A DNA stretch of 64,000 nt, from NCBI RefSeq assembly GCF_002505485.1, contig NZ_DAVG01000123.1, positions 7,790 through 71,789 on the forward strand, read 5' to 3'. The stretch is from Methanosarcina sp. UBA5. GTDB taxonomy: Archaea; Halobacteriota; Methanosarcinia; Methanosarcinales; Methanosarcinaceae. Positions 45,483 through 54,885 of the stretch are shown here, piece by piece. Position 1 is the first letter of the stretch; the number at the start of each line of letters is the position of its first letter. Below the pieces are notes generated by a model. The model had not been told where the DNA came from and ran no database searches. It was given only the letters and a program-made list of their open reading frames with translations. Made by a program: the position numbers and the translations under genes.

Positions 45483-46778
45483 ATGGATGTACTCGAAATT
45501 TCAAAAAAGATTCTGCATGAAGGCCCGATATGTGACAACTGCCTGGGCCGTCAGTTTGCAAAATTATCCACAGGTCTGAGCAACAGAGAACGTGGGCAGG
45601 CCTTGAAACTCGCCCTCGTCCTGGAAGGGGACCGAATCTACAAAACTGAAAATGATGATTCCCTTCTCAAAGAGCTTGCTCCTTGCAGTGTATTTGCGAG
45701 AAAGGCTCTTGGAGTAGAGGGTGAAGATGAACAGTGCTGGGTTTGTCTTGACCAGTTTAAAAAACTGGATGAATGGGCTGATGAAGCTGTGAAAGCCCTA
45801 GAAGGACTCGAATATTCTACCTTTCTTGTAGGCACAAAGGTCAGCGGGCTTCTGAGTGAAAACGAGGAGATGCTCTGGGCTGAGACTGGAACTGCATACG
45901 CCGAACAGCTTAAGACCGAACTTAACAGGGAAGTTGGCAAGCGGATAGCCGAAAAAGTCCAGAAGGATGTGGGTTTCGAAAACCCTGATATTACAATTAC
46001 CCTTGACCTCGCAAAAAACAAGCTTGAGCTCCAGCTCCGCTCAGTATATATTCTCGGACGTTACCGTAAACTGATCAGGGGAATTCCCCAGACCCGCTGG
46101 CCTTGCAGGAAATGTAAGGGCAAAGGATGTGAACGCTGCAACTTTACAGGGAAACAGTATCAGGAATCCGTAGACGAGCTTATAAAAGGGCCTGTAGTTG
46201 AAGCTTTCCAGGCCACTGATACAGCTTTTCACGGCTCTGGTAGGGAAGATATCGATGCCCTGATGCTGGGTAGCGGCAGGCCTTTTGTAGTGGAAGCAAA
46301 ATCCCCTGTAAAGCGAAGCACAGACCTTGAAGAGCTTATGCGAAATATTAATGAGAAAGCTGCCGGAAAAGTTGAGGTAAGAGAATTTTCTTTCACCGGA
46401 AAAGATATGATTGAGACCTTAAAAAGCTCAAAGGCGGATAAAACTTATAAGCTTAAAGTTACATTTAAAGAGCCTGTTTCGGAGGAAAAGCTTAAATCCA
46501 GCCTTGAGGCTTTGAGTGGCATAGAGATCTCCCAGCAGACTCCAATACGTGTAGTTCATAGGCGGGCTGACCTTGTCAGGAAAAGGCATGTACACAGCAT
46601 TAAGCTTGACGAGCTGACAGACGAAGGTTACGCTTACATAACAGTAAACTGCGAAGGCGGGCTGTATGTAAAAGAACTTATTTCCGGAGACGATGGCAGG
46701 ACAAAACCGAGCCTGAGCGAACTTTTAGGGATTCCTGCGCTTGTGGAAGATCTTGATGTGGTCAACGTCGATATTTAA
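45483..46778 (+). CDS. pus10: tRNA pseudouridine(54/55) synthase Pus10
   Basis: Archaeal Pus10 makes pseudouridine at 54 and 55. It has 431 residues. The N-terminal zinc site comes from CDNCLGRQF and CWVCLDQF, followed by a THUMP-like part. A second Cys cluster is CRKCKGKGCERCNFTG (near residue 203). The catalytic loop is GREDIDALMLGSGRPF, with Asp256/258. The position before MLG is usually Arg in this family and is Leu here. The C-terminal half ends VDLVRKRHVH and a thumb-like VKELISGDDGRTKPSL. The ATG at 45483 lacks a strong ribosome site. It is 127 bases after trmY. Confidence 0.94.
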   Translation: MDVLEISKKILHEGPICDNCLGRQFAKLSTGLSNRERGQALKLALVLEGDRIYKTENDDSLLKELAPCSVFARKALGVEGEDEQCWVCLDQFKKLDEWADEAVKALEGLEYSTFLVGTKVSGLLSENEEMLWAETGTAYAEQLKTELNREVGKRIAEKVQKDVGFENPDITITLDLAKNKLELQLRSVYILGRYRKLIRGIPQTRWPCRKCKGKGCERCNFTGKQYQESVDELIKGPVVEAFQATDTAFHGSGREDIDALMLGSGRPFVVEAKSPVKRSTDLEELMRNINEKAAGKVEVREFSFTGKDMIETLKSSKADKTYKLKVTFKEPVSEEKLKSSLEALSGIEISQQTPIRVVHRRADLVRKRHVHSIKLDELTDEGYAYITVNCEGGLYVKELISGDDGRTKPSLSELLGIPALVEDLDVVNVDI

Positions 46779-46870
46779 ACTCAATCTGAATCAGCTTTAT
46801 TTAATACATAGAGTCAGGAAAAATACTGCCTGACTGAACGTGTTATTTAAATAATATCCATCTTATTTAG

Positions 46871-47221
<351 letters not shown>

Positions 47222-47762
47222 TTCCCATTCCAGGCAGTTAGGTTGTAAAACCTAACCCATTTTATCCTGAGTTCACAGTATGCAGGTTTTTACCGTAGGC
47301 TTGGGCTCCTGCCAAAGTTTTCGGTAACTTTTAAGAGTAGGGGCCTGTAATTAAGTGTAAGAAACTCAATGCCCCCTGGAAAAACTGCTTAAAGGGGAGA
47401 GGGGGAATTAAAGAAAACTGCTTTTAAAAAACTGGTCTCTTATCCCGATATGGGAATATATAATTATATATCGTTTGTCAGACATATACCTGAGCCAGAT
47501 AAAGCCAGATAAGGAAAAGATTATTCGGAACAATTTCAGATTATTATTAAATACGATCGAATTTCGTGCGTAGCGGCAATCTGGAGAAAGCCTATCCATG
47601 AAAAGGGTGCGAATCTCGAGGCCAGTTCAGATTGCCGAATACTGACAGGCAGAAATTTACTTGCAGCCAGAACTCCTGGAGAATTGAAGAGTGATCTGAA
47701 GAGATTACTCAGCAGGGAATGGCAAATCGTTACAACTTTTAAGTCGAAAAGAGTGTATTCCA
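47222..47762. other. Long spacer between rpl21e and rpoF
   Basis: An unusually long gap for this cluster. It carries the L21e terminator region (T-rich near 47290), TATATATCG (47465) and the hairpin candidate at 47574-47637. Confidence 0.4.
47574..47637 (+). ncRNA. Candidate structured RNA or leader upstream of rpoF
   Basis: CGGCAATCTG (47574-47583) and CAGATTGCCG (47628-47637) are perfect inverted repeats of 10 bases, extended to GTAG.../...TAC outside and CTGG/CCAG inside. An inner GCCT/AGGC pair fits a second stem. It lies ~125 bases before rpoF, and TATATATCG is ~100 bases upstream, so it could be in the rpoF leader. It is not a tRNA. Confidence 0.35.
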
Positions 47763-48116
47763 ATGATAGTTAAGGAAGTCCTCAGTGAAGAACTATTGAC
47801 CTTGGCCGAAGTCAGAGAACTACTTACCAGGATCGCTGAAGAGCGCAGGGAGAAGGGGCTTGAAGTCGGATACGGATTCAGAAAAGCCCTGCACCATGCT
47901 GAACAATTCTCAAAGATCAGCGGAGAAAAATCAAGGGAACTGGTTAACAGATTGTTAGAACTCGAAAAAATGAAGCCCTCAATCGCGATTAGGATCGCAG
48001 ATATTCTGCCTCAATCCAGGGATGAAATCCGATCAATCTACGCTAAGGAAAAATATACCCTGAGCAATGAGGAGCTTGATCAAATTCTCGATTATGTACT
48101 GGAAACTGTTGAATAA
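47763..48116 (+). CDS. rpoF: RNA polymerase subunit Rpo4 (RpoF)
   Basis: Rpo4 forms the stalk of archaeal RNA polymerase with Rpo7. The 117-residue protein has the HRDC-like fold: IVKEVLSEELLTLAEVRELL, LHHAEQFSKISGEKSRELVN, KMKPSIAIRIADILPQSRDE and IRSIYAKEKYTLSNEELDQI. It is in the expected place after L21e. The ATG at 47763 has no strong ribosome site. Confidence 0.95.
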   Translation: MIVKEVLSEELLTLAEVRELLTRIAEERREKGLEVGYGFRKALHHAEQFSKISGEKSRELVNRLLELEKMKPSIAIRIADILPQSRDEIRSIYAKEKYTLSNEELDQILDYVLETVE

Positions 48117-48463
48117 AACTGAGATGAAAAGGGAATAAGCTATATAGCAGTTTTCATCTTGTTGTTTATAAGGGAAGTATCCGAAACTTAGAGTACTTTA
48201 AAGTGTCAGGGAGTACCTGATCTGAATTCAAATACAGAGGACTCTTTGGGTTATTGAATATATTGAGTCCGGGGATGCCGGTTACAGGGCAGTCTAAAGT
48301 TTTATAGAACACATAGAACACCAGAAATTTGTGAATCGTCAACAGTTCCGATTAATGGGATAAATTTCGAACCGGATGGAAGCTAGTTGGGCATATCAGA
48401 ATAAGACAGATCCTAAACACATATTTCCATGGGATTTCATATTTATTGATAGGATGGGTGCTG

Positions 48464-49186
48464 ATGAGAGTAGAGAAGTCGCAATCAGGTAGACCGTACG
48501 CTGGCAGATCAGCTGCTGAAAAACCTTCTTATGGCGGCAGGCGTCCGACAGGCAAACCGCAATCCGAGAGACAATCAGAAAGAGCTTCGCGCTCATCCAG
48601 AAAGTCCCTGGAAAGCTCGCAGGAAAGAGAGGAATACGCATGGGTTCTCGACTATCTTCCATATGGGAAATCAGTCGGCGGCGCTGCCTCTTATCAGAAA
48701 AAACCTCTCGTCCAGGCTGTGGGAGATAAAAAATTTACTCTTATGGAACTCGTTCCCAAAAACGGCGTGGTTCCTCAGATCCAGTCAATAGTTTATATAG
48801 GATCAGGAGACCGGGATGAAATCGACCACGTAAAACAGAGAATAGGCTATTCGGATCTTACAACAGGAGCGAATCTCGAACTGCCTTTTATCCTCGAGGC
48901 CTGTGTCAGGCATCAGGAGGCACGCTTTGTAAAGTTTTTCAATGAGGCTCATTCCATAACTACCCGCCTACACATGCTTGACCTCCTGCCCGGAATAGGC
49001 AAAAAACTCATGTGGTCCATAATCGATGAGCGTAAAAAGGGAGAATTCAAGAGTTTTCAGGATATTCGGGAGAGAATTCCAAGCCTGCATGACCCGGCTA
49101 AAGTCCTTGCCCACAGGATTGAAGAAGAACTCAAGGATGATTTCATCAAGTACAGACTTTTCACAACTCCACCGCGCCGGCAGTAA
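48464..49186 (+). CDS. DUF655 RNA-binding family protein
   Basis: A conserved archaeal protein always near rpoF and ksgA. From ATG 48464 it has 240 residues (a TTG at 48446 is also open): a basic Ser/Arg/Gly-rich N-terminal arm (~60 residues) and the DUF655 core with YAWVLDYLPYGKS, VYIGSGDRDEIDHVKQRIGY, and a helix-hairpin-helix DLLPGIGKKLMWSIIDERKK. It probably binds RNA, given the fold and its neighbours. The function is unknown. Confidence 0.88.
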   Translation: MRVEKSQSGRPYAGRSAAEKPSYGGRRPTGKPQSERQSERASRSSRKSLESSQEREEYAWVLDYLPYGKSVGGAASYQKKPLVQAVGDKKFTLMELVPKNGVVPQIQSIVYIGSGDRDEIDHVKQRIGYSDLTTGANLELPFILEACVRHQEARFVKFFNEAHSITTRLHMLDLLPGIGKKLMWSIIDERKKGEFKSFQDIRERIPSLHDPAKVLAHRIEEELKDDFIKYRLFTTPPRRQ

Positions 49187-49331
49187 GTCGGGTGAGGTAT
49201 GAACTCTCTCCATTCTCTTTTTCAGAAAGGCTCTCGAGGTTGATTTTTTTCAGCTTTTGATTATCATCATTTTAGCTCAAATTAATTCCGTTTCAAATCA
49301 AAGTACTCGATTTACTCAGGAGGTTTAAGCT

Positions 49332-50168
49332 CTGGTTCGTTCTCTTCTTAAAAAATATAATATAAAAGGAGGTACTTTTGATCAGCATTTCCTGGTCGAT
49401 GCAGGCTACCTGAACAGAATAGTGGCTGCTGCTGAGCTTGGGCCCGAGGATGTTGTTCTTGAAATCGGTGCAGGTATTGGAAACCTGACTGAGAGGCTTG
49501 CACGGAAGGCAAAAAAGGTAATTGCAATTGAACTTGACCCTGCCCTGGTAAAAGTCCTTCACGACCGTTTCGAGAAGGTTGAAAATATTGAGATAATTGC
49601 CGGCGATGCGCTGAAAGTCGATTTTCCGGAATTCGATAAGGTCGTCTCAAACCTTCCATATTCCATCTCTTCTGAGATAACTTTCAAGCTCCTTCGCTAT
49701 AAATTCAAACTTGGCATTCTTATGTACCAGTACGAGTTTGCAGCCCGGATGGTTTCTCCCCCTAATTGTAAAGATTATTCACGGCTTACGGTTGATATCT
49801 GCTATTTTGCCGACGCATCTATTTTGATGAAAGTCCCAAAAAGCGCTTTCCAGCCGGTACCTGAGGTTGATTCTGCAGTTATCAAACTTGTTCCCCGCCC
49901 TGCACCGTTTGAGGTCAAAGACCAGACTTTTTTCATGGATTTTGTGGCCGCAGTCTTCAGCCAGCGCCGGAAAAAACTGAGAAATGCGATTCTGAACACG
50001 AATCACCTGCTCAAAATTCCCGGCATCAAAGAAGTAATTTCTCGGCTGCCTGAAGATATGATAAGTAAGCGCGCTGAAAACCTGACTCCTGAAGAGCTTG
50101 CAAGGGTTGCAAATCAGATAATTGATTTAAAGAAGTCAATTCTTGCAAATGAATTAAATGAACAATAA
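49332..50168 (+). CDS. ksgA: rRNA adenine dimethyltransferase KsgA/Dim1
   Basis: KsgA dimethylates two adenines near the 3' end of 16S rRNA. The first usual start (GTG 49422) would remove the conserved opening KKYNIKGGTFDQHFLVDAGY. Upstream, CTG at 49332 is the first codon able to start it: it follows AGGAGG (49318-49323) by eight bases, and a TAA lies two codons before. The protein would be 278 residues, starting VRSLLKKYN after the initiator. Other motifs: LEIGAGIGNLTERL, IELDPALVKVL, GDALKVDFPEF, VVSNLPYSISS and FSQRRKKLRNAIL. Confidence 0.94.
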   Translation: MVRSLLKKYNIKGGTFDQHFLVDAGYLNRIVAAAELGPEDVVLEIGAGIGNLTERLARKAKKVIAIELDPALVKVLHDRFEKVENIEIIAGDALKVDFPEFDKVVSNLPYSISSEITFKLLRYKFKLGILMYQYEFAARMVSPPNCKDYSRLTVDICYFADASILMKVPKSAFQPVPEVDSAVIKLVPRPAPFEVKDQTFFMDFVAAVFSQRRKKLRNAILNTNHLLKIPGIKEVISRLPEDMISKRAENLTPEELARVANQIIDLKKSILANELNEQ

Positions 50169-50265
50169 AAAACCAGGAACAATAGGAATTAAGAACACTA
50201 AAGGACTAAGAATTATAAAAAACTAAAAATAATGAAAAAACAAGAATAATTAATAACTCAAAATT

Positions 50266-50874
50266 ATGGTTGAAATCGAATACAGAAAAACCAGGATAAA
50301 GCTAGGGGATACGGATCTCGTCTATGAGCCTGCGGAAGATTCTTTTTTACTTGCCGATGCCGCCCTTAAAGAAGCAAAATCAGGCATGCACATTCTTGAA
50401 ATCGGAACAGGATCGGGTTTTGTATCTGCTGTACTTCTTGCAAACCTGAAAGAGATTCGTCTGGTCGCTACGGAAATTAACCCCCACGCCGCCCGCTGTG
50501 CGAAAGCAAATACCATTGAAGTCATCCGTACCGACCTTTTCAAAGGGCTCAAACCCAGAAGCCAGGAAACCCGCTTTGACCTTATCCTCTTTAATCCACC
50601 CTATTTGCCCACCTCGAAGGAGGAAAAAGTCCCTGGATGGCTGAACTACGCTTTTGACGGAGGAATCAGCGGGAGAGAGACTCTAAACTTATTTCTGGGC
50701 GAAGTAAAGGATTATCTCAAGCCTGGAGGAGAAATTCTTGCGCTCATCTCCTCCATTACAGGGCTGGATGCCGTTAAGGAGAAAATGATAGATCTGGGGT
50801 TTGCAGTTGATGTTGTAGCAAGAAAAAAGGTTTCTTTTGAGGAGTTAATGGTTGTTAGAGGGAAACTTTTGTGA
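50266..50874 (+). CDS. HemK/Mtq2-like protein-glutamine or small-molecule methyltransferase
   Basis: A SAM methyltransferase with MHILEIGTGSGFVSAVLLAN (motif I), VATEINPHAARCAK and the NPPYLP active-site motif shared by glutamine methylases of release factors. With 202 residues and no N-terminal helical domain, it fits the archaeal/eukaryotic Mtq2 form rather than bacterial PrmC. Its likely target is aRF1. It is ~100 bases after ksgA, probably in the same operon. Confidence 0.87.
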   Translation: MVEIEYRKTRIKLGDTDLVYEPAEDSFLLADAALKEAKSGMHILEIGTGSGFVSAVLLANLKEIRLVATEINPHAARCAKANTIEVIRTDLFKGLKPRSQETRFDLILFNPPYLPTSKEEKVPGWLNYAFDGGISGRETLNLFLGEVKDYLKPGGEILALISSITGLDAVKEKMIDLGFAVDVVARKKVSFEELMVVRGKLL

Positions 50875-51136
50875 ATAGTCGGCCTCAAAACTAATATTAT
50901 TTTGAAATTATAAATATAATTGTTTGTTATTCCGTGAAATCAATGAATGTTCTCTGGAAATACATAAAACCTTATATTCCTTTACAAAAACCACATACAG
51001 ATCTCGCCTGATAAACTATTTCCTCCAAATGCAGTTAATTCGTGCAGAAATAGAGGTCCAAAATTGTTTTCTAAAAATAGACGGGAACAATTAACCTTAT
51101 TAATTATTTTCACCTTTTATAATGAGGGGGTGAAAT

Positions 51137-51229
51137 ATGTCACGTACTAGTTTCTGGGAAAACTTCTGGGATATAATGGGTGCGGTAATGATAACGATTA
51201 TAATATTAATTGGAATTGCCAATCTTTAA
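51137..51229 (+). CDS. Small membrane protein, 30 codons
   Basis: ATG 51137 follows GAGGGGGTGAAAT, one of the best ribosome sites in the window. The peptide starts MSRTSFWENFWDIMG and has one hydrophobic helix (AVMITIIILIGIANL) to its end. It is below usual annotation limits. Function unknown. It stands alone between the methyltransferase and a surface-protein gene. Confidence 0.6.
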   Translation: MSRTSFWENFWDIMGAVMITIIILIGIANL

Positions 51230-51494
51230 TGGTTATCATAGCTTTCACCACTTCGTATTTTTATGTCCGTCTTCCAACGCTCTGAGAAGTAGTGCTTTAG
51301 GGAAAATATTCTTATTCACTCATTCAGCAACGGTATAGTCTCCATCTATTGAGTTTACAAGAAATAGCAAAGCATTACCATAAAAGGTAGCTGTTTTCCT
51401 AATAACAAAACTTGTATTGACATAGACTTGGAAAACTTGAATATGAAATAAGTTCTTTTATCATATACTTACTTCTGCAAATAACCGGGGATTT

Positions 51495-52523
51495 ATGAAA
51501 CAACTTCTTTCATTTTTGATATTGTTTACATTTACTATACTCCTTCTGACTCCAAACCTCGCAGCAGCCGCGCTGTCAGCTGAAACTGCCGAAATTCCAT
51601 ACCAAATAAACTGCTCTGACCGCATAATAATTGGTACAGTAAGCAGGATAGTTGATTACGGCAGCTACACGATTATCACAATTACAGTTAATGAGTGGCT
51701 CTATAATCCCCTTCCTGCAGAGACTATAAGAGTGAGAATTGAAACAGGATCCAATTTCTGGACTGAAGACGAAGCTGAGTTTACTCAGAATGAATCCTTG
51801 CTCCTGATGTTAAAGGACCAAGATCCCGATAAACAGCTTTTCAGTGTGGTTACTGGCTTTCCGGGAAAACATTCTGCTTCAGACAGGAATGCAGTAATTG
51901 AAGAGTTGAAAACTCGGGGCAAATGGAAGGAAGAAGATCAGATCGCGGATAAGACAAACAATACCGAAATAACAATAAATAATGATAAGGAGCTTACCTT
52001 TGGTCCGGGAACTCTTGATGAATTGAGAAATGACCCAAATTTTATTGCTGCTTATGGAAGGATACCCTCCTTTGAAACGTTTGAAGAGAGAAAACAGTGG
52101 CTTGATACACTTGACGAAATATATAGTAGGAGCAATTCGGAAATGTCAGAGTATATGTACCCAAATGGCGTTGTTACAATTTATGGTTACACCATTGATG
52201 GCGTTATTAAAGTAGGGGTTAACAAAACCGTTGAAAAGCCTTTGATGGATGAAATCTATCAGATCTTTGACTCAACAGCAAGCGTTATAGGGGTTAATGA
52301 AGTTCCCGTAGTGTTTTTACGTGAAGGTCTAGCTGTGCCAACAGGTAACGAAACTCCAGCCATTGAACCAGGGAATATATCGAAGTCTGGAGACAAAAGC
52401 GCTGTACAACTAAATAACAACTCAAAAGGAAATAAATCAAGTGGTAAGAGATTCGCTCCAGGTTTAGGGTTATTGAGTGGCTTGACCTGCCTGTACGGTG
52501 CTTGGAAATTCGGGAAAAAGTAA
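51495..52523 (+). CDS. Secreted or surface protein with C-terminal sorting-like tail
   Basis: The 342-residue protein has a signal peptide (KQLLSFLILFTFTILLLTPN, cut near AAAA). A beta-rich domain (SDRIIIGTVSRIVDYGSYTI) with ~N-x-T/S sites follows, then a second domain (YPNGVVTIYGYTIDGVIKVG). The tail is RFAPGLGLLSGLTCLYGAWK plus a basic end, like archaeal PGF-CTERM tails (a PG motif, a hydrophobic stretch, Lys/Arg), though PGLG replaces PGFG. It probably is anchored at the surface. The rest is unrecognised. Confidence 0.75.
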   Translation: MKQLLSFLILFTFTILLLTPNLAAAALSAETAEIPYQINCSDRIIIGTVSRIVDYGSYTIITITVNEWLYNPLPAETIRVRIETGSNFWTEDEAEFTQNESLLLMLKDQDPDKQLFSVVTGFPGKHSASDRNAVIEELKTRGKWKEEDQIADKTNNTEITINNDKELTFGPGTLDELRNDPNFIAAYGRIPSFETFEERKQWLDTLDEIYSRSNSEMSEYMYPNGVVTIYGYTIDGVIKVGVNKTVEKPLMDEIYQIFDSTASVIGVNEVPVVFLREGLAVPTGNETPAIEPGNISKSGDKSAVQLNNNSKGNKSSGKRFAPGLGLLSGLTCLYGAWKFGKK

Positions 52524-52619
52524 AAAATAGAATTACCCTCTGGGACTGTATAAACTTGATATTCTGGTACAGCTCCGCACCGGAATAGAACATTTACCCT
52601 ATATTGCTGATTTTTTAGT

Positions 52620-52793
52620 TTAACCACGTAGTTCTTGTCTACTTGCAGCTATTGCTCCACATAATAATGCTACTAATGCTATAAAAATTGAATAGCAGAA
52701 AGTTGAGAATGTTAAAGTTTTTGTTTTTGAAAAATATATAATTGATGTTGCAAATGTTATTATAAATACGATGACTCCTAACATTACATTCAT
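52620..52793 (-). CDS. Small two-helix membrane protein, 57 residues
   Basis: Read on the minus strand from ATG 52793: MNVMLGVIVFIITFATSIIY, a short polar turn (FSKTKTLTFST), a second helix FIALVALLCGAIAA, and the charged end SRQELRG. No strong ribosome site is seen, but the hairpin-like membrane pattern and strand-specific codons suggest a real product. An overlapping frame (52639-52827) on the same strand is less protein-like. Confidence 0.45.
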   Translation of the reverse strand: MNVMLGVIVFIITFATSIIYFSKTKTLTFSTFCYSIFIALVALLCGAIAASRQELRG

Positions 52794-52979
52794 CTTGTTT
52801 CAATAGGTTGAACAGGTAAATTAACATTTTCTATGAGGCTTTTTTCTCTAAAACATTTATAGCAATGTTTTGACATAAAAGATTGCTATTTTTTGCTTTT
52901 CAGGCTTGCTTTCTGCGGTTTTGGTACTCGTTACATGGATATAGCAACGGAATGAGCTTAGCATTAAACAGTTAAATGT

Positions 52980-54458
52980 TTAAACCCCAATAATTTTGAC
53001 TAGATTCTTCTTGATTCCAAATAAATATCTTTTTATTAAAGAAAGTTCTAGGTCGTTGAACCCTCCCAACAGAAGCATTCCAAATAGATAGACGAACACA
53101 CCCATTCCTGCTACCTCAAAAATTTCATGGATGCTTGAAATCTCGAAATAAGAAACAAAGAAGTACATAGTTACTGAGGACAAAATGCTTTTTGCAATGT
53201 CATGAAAATAGAATTCATGTTTAAAATATTTTAAAGACATGCGCGTGCAGAGAATTGCCATAAAGAAGTATGAGAGTAGAGTTGAAAGAGCAGCTCCGAC
53301 AATACCTATTGAAGGTATTAGTAGAAGATTGATCAATACGTTCGAAACTGCCGCGGCAATATTGATATAAGTTTGTTCTTTTGTTTTTTTGACAATTAAT
53401 AGTGTATTGACAAAAATTTGAACAACTCCTGCCATGAGGCCAGAAAAAGCGATAACAGGAATCACAAACCAACCCGATAGAAAATCTTCAGTTGTAACTA
53501 TTCCAAGCAAAGGCTTTGCGAGAGCTGAAAGCCCAAAGACTGCCGGAATGGAAATTAGAAGGAAATATCGCAAAGAATAGGACATATAAATTATTACTTT
53601 GTCAATTTTATTTTCATCAAACAATTTTGCAAGTTCTGGGAGAAGAATAAGCTGAAGAGGACTTACAAAAAACTGTGTAAGGCTACCAATAGAACAGGCT
53701 GCCGAGTACACTCCCACACTTTTTAGACCGAGAAAGTAGGTAACCAAATATCTATCACTTGATTCTGTAACCCACCTTATAAGAGCATTGGGGGTTAACG
53801 GTAAAGAAAATTGCAGGTATTCCCTTATATAAATAAATCGAGGGATAACAAATCCAATCTGCGATATGATGGTCAGAAAAGCAATTAAAATAATCACACT
53901 CTGTACCAGTAATGTGGCTGCTATCACACCAAGAAGCCCATATCCCATTTTAAGAAGAACAAGAGTAAAAAGTAGTTTTCCAAATGCCTCAAAGAGGGTA
54001 AGGCAAGAGAATTTCGTGATCTGCTTAAATACTCTAAAATAATAAAGAGATACAGGCTCGAGCACGTTCAAGAGAATCAAAAGTGAGCCTGCTTGGATGA
54101 AATAAGCTGCCCCAGGGTCCTTGAAACCAAATGTTGCAAGAGGTTTTGCAAACATATACAGCAAAGAAGAGACTAAAAGACCAGATATAGTCACGAAAAA
54201 AAGAATGGAGTAGACAGCTTCCCTTATTTTGTTTATCTCTGTTTCAGAAGATAAAAATCTGACAAGAGCCATTGAAAGACCCATAAGTGCAAATGGGGTA
54301 ATAAGAGATGTAGTGATATTGATCTGAGCCCAGATGCCGTAATAATATGCCCCAAGGCTTTTTGTGATTATCGGAAGTAGAAAAAAATTACCCAAGCTTG
54401 TAAGTACTTGAACCGTGCCTATAAATCCAACATCTCTTGCAAATTTTTGATATGACAT
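52980..54458 (-). CDS. Polysaccharide flippase (Wzx/MATE-like)
   Basis: A 492-residue protein with ~12-14 membrane segments and the opening GFIGTVQVLTSLGNFFLLPI of the oligosaccharide flippase family, with SDRYLVTYFLGLKSVGVYSA in the middle. It should move lipid-linked sugars across the membrane. No glycosyltransferase genes are adjacent, so it may serve surface glycoprotein synthesis from elsewhere. The ATG at 54458 has no clear ribosome site. Confidence 0.88.
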   Translation of the reverse strand: MSYQKFARDVGFIGTVQVLTSLGNFFLLPIITKSLGAYYYGIWAQINITTSLITPFALMGLSMALVRFLSSETEINKIREAVYSILFFVTISGLLVSSLLYMFAKPLATFGFKDPGAAYFIQAGSLLILLNVLEPVSLYYFRVFKQITKFSCLTLFEAFGKLLFTLVLLKMGYGLLGVIAATLLVQSVIILIAFLTIISQIGFVIPRFIYIREYLQFSLPLTPNALIRWVTESSDRYLVTYFLGLKSVGVYSAACSIGSLTQFFVSPLQLILLPELAKLFDENKIDKVIIYMSYSLRYFLLISIPAVFGLSALAKPLLGIVTTEDFLSGWFVIPVIAFSGLMAGVVQIFVNTLLIVKKTKEQTYINIAAAVSNVLINLLLIPSIGIVGAALSTLLSYFFMAILCTRMSLKYFKHEFYFHDIAKSILSSVTMYFFVSYFEISSIHEIFEVAGMGVFVYLFGMLLLGGFNDLELSLIKRYLFGIKKNLVKIIGV

Positions 54459-54885
54459 TAATTAACCTTGAAAAAAAATTCTGTTTTAAGATTTATAATT
54501 GAATAAATTCACGAAAATATTTACAAAAATACTCTTGAAATTTAATCCAATTTATAATCAATATGGTATTTAAATCCTTTTGAACGCAATGTGGGGTTCT
54601 GTTGCAAAAAATATGATTAAAAGATTTTCTGACTTTACACTTTTTAACCAAGGTCATTAACATATTCCATTTTTGCATTATTTCATAGATTAACACATGG
54701 ATTTTATTCATTATACAAATATCATATACTTTATTTAAAATTTAATTAAATAAATCTTTAAATAAGGTAAAATGTTACACATATTAGTTTACACCATAAA
54801 CTATGTGTTTTAATCTATAAAAACAAGTCCAATTTTATACTGAAAAATTTTTATACTTGGAAAAATGTGTAAAAAGGTTGATCGC
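54459..54885. other. Intergenic region
   Basis: AT-rich, flippase promoter on the minus strand. TTTTTATACTTGG (54849-54861) is a possible promoter for the small ORF at 54886. No other gene seen. Confidence 0.35.

Noticed and set aside
47574..47637. tRNA gene
   Set aside because: No proper T loop, acceptor length or anticodon arm; only one strong stem.
52639..52827. 62-codon minus-strand frame
   Set aside because: It is Asn/Ile/Phe-rich and less protein-like than the overlapping 52620-52793 frame, which has clear membrane helices.
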